Assembly (NCBI GenBank): GCA_048884925.1
Contig: JBHLQK010000128.1
Location: forward strand, 1-9,225
From: SMTZ1-83 sp048884925
GTDB lineage: Archaea; Asgardarchaeota; Thorarchaeia; Thorarchaeales; Thorarchaeaceae
DNA length: 9,225 nucleotides
Direction: 5' to 3'
This document shows positions 6,931-9,225 of the stretch, piece by piece (positions within the stretch are counted from its first letter, which is position 1; each line of letters opens with the position of its first letter). The position numbers and the translations under genes are program-made. A model generated the notes under the pieces. That model had not been told where the DNA came from. It searched no databases and saw only the letters and a list, made by a program, of their open reading frames with translations.

Positions 6931-7224
6931 TTACTCCATCCCTAACTCTTCTTTGCGTATCAGTTCAAAGACTACCACATTATGCGGGTCGGGACATGCC
7001 ACAAAGGCACGTTCAGAATCTGGCTCCCATGGCAGCGTGCCACCGAACTCCAACACTGCAATGAAAGGTAGCAGAGAGTTGTAGGCCCATCTACATACCT
7101 TGGCTCTCTCCTCAGGAATTGTCAAATCGAACTCATCTCCAGAGGAATAAAGGGAACATGGTCTACCTCCATCCTCATATCGGAGCTCTGAAATTCGTGC
7201 AACAATACGGTACTGTTTTGTCAT
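6931..7224 (-). CDS. TIGR04076-type small protein of unknown function
   Basis: The 97-residue product matches the pattern I recall for TIGR04076: a short N-terminal strand, a Cys before a GdeF turn (C23, GDEF 29-32), a Cys plus Trp-rich helix (AKVCRWAYNSLLPF, 41-54), a GG.lPW turn (GGTLPW, 61-66) and a CPD motif followed by a V-F-E strand (ACPDP 76-80, VVVFEL 83-88). Three cysteines (23, 44, 77) at family positions could bind a metal or act in redox, but the biochemical role of the family is unknown to me. The single possible ATG is at 7224, with GGAG 11 nt upstream and a TATA-like CTTTTTATG further up. It is convergent with the giant surface gene, whose stop codon is only 17 bp away. Confidence 0.75.
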   Translation of the reverse strand: MTKQYRIVARISELRYEDGGRPCSLYSSGDEFDLTIPEERAKVCRWAYNSLLPFIAVLEFGGTLPWEPDSERAFVACPDPHNVVVFELIRKEELGME

Positions 7225-7263
7225 CGCGGAACTAACTCCTGCCTGACTAAAATTGAACTGATG

Positions 7264-7274
7264 TCATAAAAAGG
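7264..7274 (-). promoter_or_regulatory. TATA-like element for the TIGR04076 gene
   Basis: On the minus strand CTTTTTATGAC lies about 40-50 nt before the ATG at 7224. This would put a transcription start about 15-20 nt ahead of the coding region, with the GGAG at about -15 inside the leader. The rest of the 198-bp gap up to mscL (7225-7422) shows nothing else I can support. Confidence 0.4.
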
Positions 7275-7422
7275 AACTCGCTGAAGAATAGCAACCCAAT
7301 GTCAGGGATCTATTAAAGGTGAATTGGTTTGGCGGAAACGAAAGGAAGAGAGCACTATCGCAAACATCCTATTCGCCATACATGCGCTCTTCCCTTTGGA
7401 TTCATCTGAATTGTTCTAGCTT

Positions 7423-7788
7423 CTACTCGATACCAAATCGTTTGGTTAGCTTAACAAGAAGGAAGATGACCAGTGCTACGATTATGAATGTTAGCAACGT
7501 CCCGGCAAAATGACCCACCATGAAGGGACCAATTGCTACATCTTCCCATGCAGTACCAGGAAGAAATAGAGAAACAACTGGCATTACCAAATCCCCAACC
7601 AAAGCTTGCACAAGTGCGCCCAGGTAGAGACCGAGAATAAAGGCAACTGCAAGGCCCATGACCTTATACGCGCTCAAGAAATGTTTGAACTCGTTTAGTG
7701 CCCCCTTGGGAGGAGGTGTTGGTGCTGGAGGAGTCAGAAGCTTCCTGATTTCCTTCAATTCTTCTAGCATTTGTTCATTTGTGGACAT
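7423..7788 (-). CDS. mscL: large-conductance mechanosensitive channel, MscL family
   Basis: The 121-residue protein is expected to form a pentameric, tension-gated pore that releases solutes on hypo-osmotic shock. Helix 1 (about 43-66, MGLAVAFILG through GDLVMP) aligns without gaps with E. coli MscL from D18 (DLAVGVIIG...ADIIMP). Helix 2 is at about 90-113 (GTLLTFIIVALVIFLLVK). The constriction residues of E. coli, L19 and V23, correspond to L46 and F50 here, and G22 to A49. The cytosolic C-terminal bundle is practically absent, since the chain stops at KLTKRFGIE. Instead there is an N-terminal extension with a helical MLEELKEIRKLL segment and the proline linker TPPAPTPPPKG. The ATG at 7788 has a strong ribosome site (GAGGTGA). 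The gene appears to be monocistronic. Confidence 0.88.
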   Translation of the reverse strand: MSTNEQMLEELKEIRKLLTPPAPTPPPKGALNEFKHFLSAYKVMGLAVAFILGLYLGALVQALVGDLVMPVVSLFLPGTAWEDVAIGPFMVGHFAGTLLTFIIVALVIFLLVKLTKRFGIE

Positions 7789-7797
7789 TCTCTCACC
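7789..7797 (-). promoter_or_regulatory. strong Shine-Dalgarno of mscL
   Basis: On the minus strand GAGGTGA is followed by GA and then the ATG at 7788. This fixes the start codon and shows that this genome uses the GGTGA core for initiation. Confidence 0.75.
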
Positions 7798-7830
7798 TCT
7801 GTGAAGTAGTAGATGATTAGGTCCTTCTTT

Positions 7831-7839
7831 GATTTAAAC
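7831..7839 (-). promoter_or_regulatory. TATA-like element for mscL
   Basis: GTTTAAATC on the minus strand lies 43-51 nt before the mscL ATG, the same distance as the TATA-like site of the neighbouring TIGR04076 gene. A start about 25 nt downstream would give a short leader holding the Shine-Dalgarno. Confidence 0.4.
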
Positions 7840-8231
7840 ATAAGTGAGAAAGGAGTGCTACCATTTGAACTCCTTCAAACGGGGAGGATTGATATTGATT
7901 TTTCCAGTTCCGTGATTATCTATCTCGATCGAATGGGATAGAGCCTTAATTCATAGGGGCGTAGGCTGACATTCAAGTCATCACACGACCGCGGCTTTTC
8001 TAACATTTTCAGCCTATCGTGAGAGCAACTGCTTCTGAATGATTCTGTGACATATCACGAGGTAGTCCGCAGTAGAGCTCATATGTAATGCAATAAGTCA
8101 AATGGATTATCAATTTGACCGAGGAGGCCCATTATTCAGTCAACTATAATTAGCAATATGATGGTTCTATGTGGCAAGTCTTGAATTTGGGTTTCAGCCT
8201 ATTGTTGGCTAACAAGTTCCTACAACTCTAC
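7840..8231. other. gene-free stretch between divergent mscL and the isomerase gene
   Basis: No coding frame of credible length or composition is visible on either strand. It holds a 6-bp inverted repeat (TTTGAA at 7864-7869, TTCAAA at 7874-7879), a 7-bp inverted repeat (8097-8119), an unpaired GAGGAGG at 8121-8127 with no usable frame after it, and an AT-rich ACTATAATTAG at 8143-8153. It is likely a divergent regulatory region, or it may hide an unrecognised small RNA. Confidence 0.5.
8097..8119. repeat. 7-bp inverted repeat, possible operator or hairpin
   Basis: GTCAAAT (8097-8103) and ATTTGAC (8113-8119) are perfect inverted repeats around a 9-nt spacer. The roughly two-turn size fits a dimeric regulator site, but no regulator is known and one such repeat could arise by chance. 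Confidence 0.3.
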
Positions 8232-8241
8232 GCTAATTAGC
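8232..8241 (+). promoter_or_regulatory. palindromic AT-rich site, candidate TATA region of the isomerase gene
   Basis: GCTAATTAGC is a perfect 10-bp palindrome 38 nt before the ATG at 8280. The distance resembles the TATA-like sites of mscL and the TIGR04076 gene. It could equally be an operator overlapping the promoter. Confidence 0.3.
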
Positions 8242-8269
8242 ACTGATGCATTGGGTATCAACCGTCTGT

Positions 8270-8275
8270 GGTGAT
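8270..8275 (+). promoter_or_regulatory. Shine-Dalgarno GGTGAT favouring the ATG at 8280
   Basis: GGTGAT lies 4 nt before the ATG at 8280 and overlaps the in-frame GTG codons at 8268 and 8271. Those two codons are therefore better read as part of the ribosome site than as starts. The mscL gene uses the same core at similar spacing. Confidence 0.55.
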
Positions 8276-8279
8276 AGGT

Positions 8280-9071
8280 ATGTTCGTGTCCTGCTCGGTT
8301 CTAGGAGGAATTCGATCCGCATCCTCTAATGAGAAACTCCTACAAGGTCTGATTCATACTCTTGTGAGAATAAAGGATGCAGGATATGAGAATGTTGAAG
8401 TTTGGATTGATGACAGACCGGATTGGCTCAGAAAGACATTCCAACATGCAATCGAGGACTATGGATTCAATGCATACTCAATACATCTACCCAAGTTTCT
8501 CGTTGCTTTTGATGACGAGGATTTCAGGAAATCCACAGATGTGGTCTTCCCTTTCATTGAGGCCTTGGGAGTCAAGGTCGCTGTCTTTCATCCTCCAGAC
8601 CTAGAGATGATTAAGGAGGGTGATGCATGGAAAGACAGGCTGGACAGACTACTTGATCTCGCTGAAGAGTCGTGCTGTACACTGACTATTGAGAATGTAC
8701 CATATCTACCAAGAGTGGACCAATTCATCTTGGATTTGATTGCTAATAATGGTGGAAGACCTATGGGAGTCACAATCGATCTTGAGTTCATGCATATCAA
8801 TGGGTCTGACATCAATCAGATTGTCGAGAATTACAAAGACCTCATCATGAATGTTCATTTCCGAGATAGCGATGGAAGTCTTGTAGATGAAAATCATAAT
8901 CGTAAATACTTGGTTCCGGGATGTGGAGAAATCAATCTTCTGAGGACTGTCCAGACACTCCATGCAGGGGGCTATGACAAAGCATTAACCGTTGAAGTTT
9001 CTCATAGAAATCCTAGCAATATAATTGAAGCCAAAATCTATGCAGACTCCTGCCTCAACAGAATCAAGTGA
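8280..9071 (+). CDS. sugar phosphate isomerase/epimerase-like TIM-barrel protein (PF01261)
   Basis: Numbering is from the ATG at 8280 (263 residues, a normal length for the AP_endonuc_2/xylose-isomerase-like superfamily). Barrel strands are visible in order: ENVEVWID (37-44), YSIHLPK (66-72), VKVAVFHPPD (98-107), CTLTIENVP (133-141), GVTIDLEFMHIN (163-174), LIMNVHFRDSD (188-198) and ALTVEVS (235-241). The likely metal ligands of the family are Glu138, Asp167, His193 and Glu239. The PGCGEINL block (213-220) and the GGYDKALTVE ending match the typical G.G.idf...L...GYdg.. tiE pattern. It probably acts in the cytosol on a sugar, sugar phosphate or polyol with a divalent metal. The substrate cannot be told from the sequence, and no pathway partner is adjacent. 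Endonuclease IV activity is unlikely because its fuller set of metal ligands is not seen. Confidence 0.82.
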   Translation: MFVSCSVLGGIRSASSNEKLLQGLIHTLVRIKDAGYENVEVWIDDRPDWLRKTFQHAIEDYGFNAYSIHLPKFLVAFDDEDFRKSTDVVFPFIEALGVKVAVFHPPDLEMIKEGDAWKDRLDRLLDLAEESCCTLTIENVPYLPRVDQFILDLIANNGGRPMGVTIDLEFMHINGSDINQIVENYKDLIMNVHFRDSDGSLVDENHNRKYLVPGCGEINLLRTVQTLHAGGYDKALTVEVSHRNPSNIIEAKIYADSCLNRIK

Positions 9072-9088
9072 CTGCAGCAAAAAGAGGT

Positions 9089-9109
9089 GGAGCGGGGGAT
9101 TCCCGCTCC
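9089..9109 (-). terminator. 8-bp hairpin shared between two convergent genes
   Basis: GGAGCGGG (9089-9096) pairs perfectly with CCCGCTCC (9102-9109) around a 5-nt loop. Read on the minus strand, the hairpin begins inside the stop codon of the right-edge gene and is followed by ACCTCTTTTT, a T5 tract. This makes it a good terminator for that gene. For the plus-strand isomerase gene it lies 17 bp past the stop but lacks a following T run. Confidence 0.6.
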
Positions 9110-9225
9110 TAGAAAGACTTCCGTTCATTGTTGACGCGAACGCAGACCACTGCGATTGCTACAACTCCCACCGCACCAATCAGAATGGCTGAGTTTGTAA
9201 TAAGTCCGATGAGTGTACTAATTGA
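9109..9225 (-). CDS. 3' end of a membrane-anchored protein, cut by the window edge
   Basis: The minus strand carries an open frame of 38 codons ending in TAG (9111-9109). The peptide holds a hydrophobic helix (LIGLITNSAILIGAVGVVAI, then AVVCV) followed by RVNNERKSF-stop. A single C-terminal helix with a short basic tail is the usual anchor of archaeal surface or secreted proteins. The frame is open to the right edge, and it is too short for a function call. Support comes from the clean hydrophobicity and from the hairpin plus T tract placed exactly at its stop. A terminal helix of a multi-pass protein is also possible. Confidence 0.6.
   Translation of the reverse strand, partial: SISTLIGLITNSAILIGAVGVVAIAVVCVRVNNERKSF

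Noticed and set aside
6819..7064. Plus-strand 81-codon frame crossing the end of the surface gene
   Set aside because: It overlaps the 3' end of the surface gene and runs antisense to the TIGR04076-type gene, whose translation matches a known family.
7319..7513. Plus-strand 64-codon frame
   Set aside because: Its 3' half is antisense to mscL, its start has no ribosome site, and its composition (Arg, Ser, Asn, aromatic) is not protein-like.
7864..7879. TTTGAA/TTCAAA hairpin 76 nt upstream of mscL
   Set aside because: A 6-bp AT-rich stem is too common by chance to call an operator; it is mentioned only within the gene-free stretch.
8169..8240. A 23-codon frame starting at the ATG at 8169 (MWQVLNLGFSLLLANKF...)
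   Set aside because: It looks weakly hydrophobic but is very short, lacks a Shine-Dalgarno at the right distance and ends inside the palindrome. Chance cannot be excluded.
8377..8963. Frames at 8377-8604 (+), 8588-8815 (-) and 8706-8963 (-)
   Set aside because: All lie inside the isomerase-like gene, whose barrel motifs are continuous in the chosen frame.
1..9225. CRISPR array, tRNA or rRNA genes, insertion sequences, toxin-antitoxin or defence operon
   Set aside because: No direct-repeat/spacer pattern, no cloverleaf or conserved rRNA segment, no transposase motif and no paired small genes were seen on reading both strands.

Overview
The window looks like a piece of an archaeal chromosome, most probably from an Asgard archaeon of the Thorarchaeia type. 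This is inference. It rests on a moderate, slightly AT-rich composition, archaeal-style Shine-Dalgarno and TATA-like sites, a very long surface glycoprotein-like protein with one C-terminal membrane segment, and a cytosolic profilin-fold (longin-like) domain of the kind that is common in Asgard genomes. No rRNA, tRNA, CRISPR array, transposase or phage gene was found.

Layout, left to right. (1) A small two-helix membrane protein ends at 323; its 5' end may lie outside the window. It is followed by a strong hairpin. (2) 486-1667 (+) encodes a PF06224 (HTH_42/AlkZ-like) winged-helix protein. (3) 1736-6913 (+) is the dominant gene. It encodes a protein of about 1725 residues: signal peptide, N-terminal beta-sandwich-like region, seven tandem Ig-like domains, one membrane helix, a cytosolic longin-like domain, a short winged-helix-like segment and an acidic, internally duplicated tail. 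(4) 6931-7224 (-) encodes a small TIGR04076-type protein. (5) 7423-7788 (-) encodes an MscL-family mechanosensitive channel with an N-terminal helix plus proline linker and almost no C-terminal tail. (6) A gene-free stretch of about 490 bp separates mscL from a divergent gene. (7) 8280-9071 (+) encodes a TIM-barrel sugar phosphate isomerase/epimerase-like protein (PF01261). (8) At the right edge is the 3' end of a minus-strand gene whose product ends in a membrane anchor, convergent with gene 7 across a shared hairpin.

The genes do not form an obvious metabolic operon. Genes 2 and 3 are co-directional with a 68 bp gap, but candidate TATA-like sites about 40-50 nt before several start codons suggest mostly separate short transcripts. 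The membrane and envelope theme is notable: a small membrane protein, a giant surface receptor-like protein, MscL and a second anchored protein at the right edge.

The best candidate for an undescribed system is gene 3. A heavily sequon-bearing extracellular adhesin/receptor rod appears to be joined through a single membrane helix to a cytosolic longin-like module. That suggests a route for transmitting an outside signal to the small-GTPase or membrane-trafficking machinery of an Asgard cell. The architecture is visible in the sequence; the signalling role is inference.
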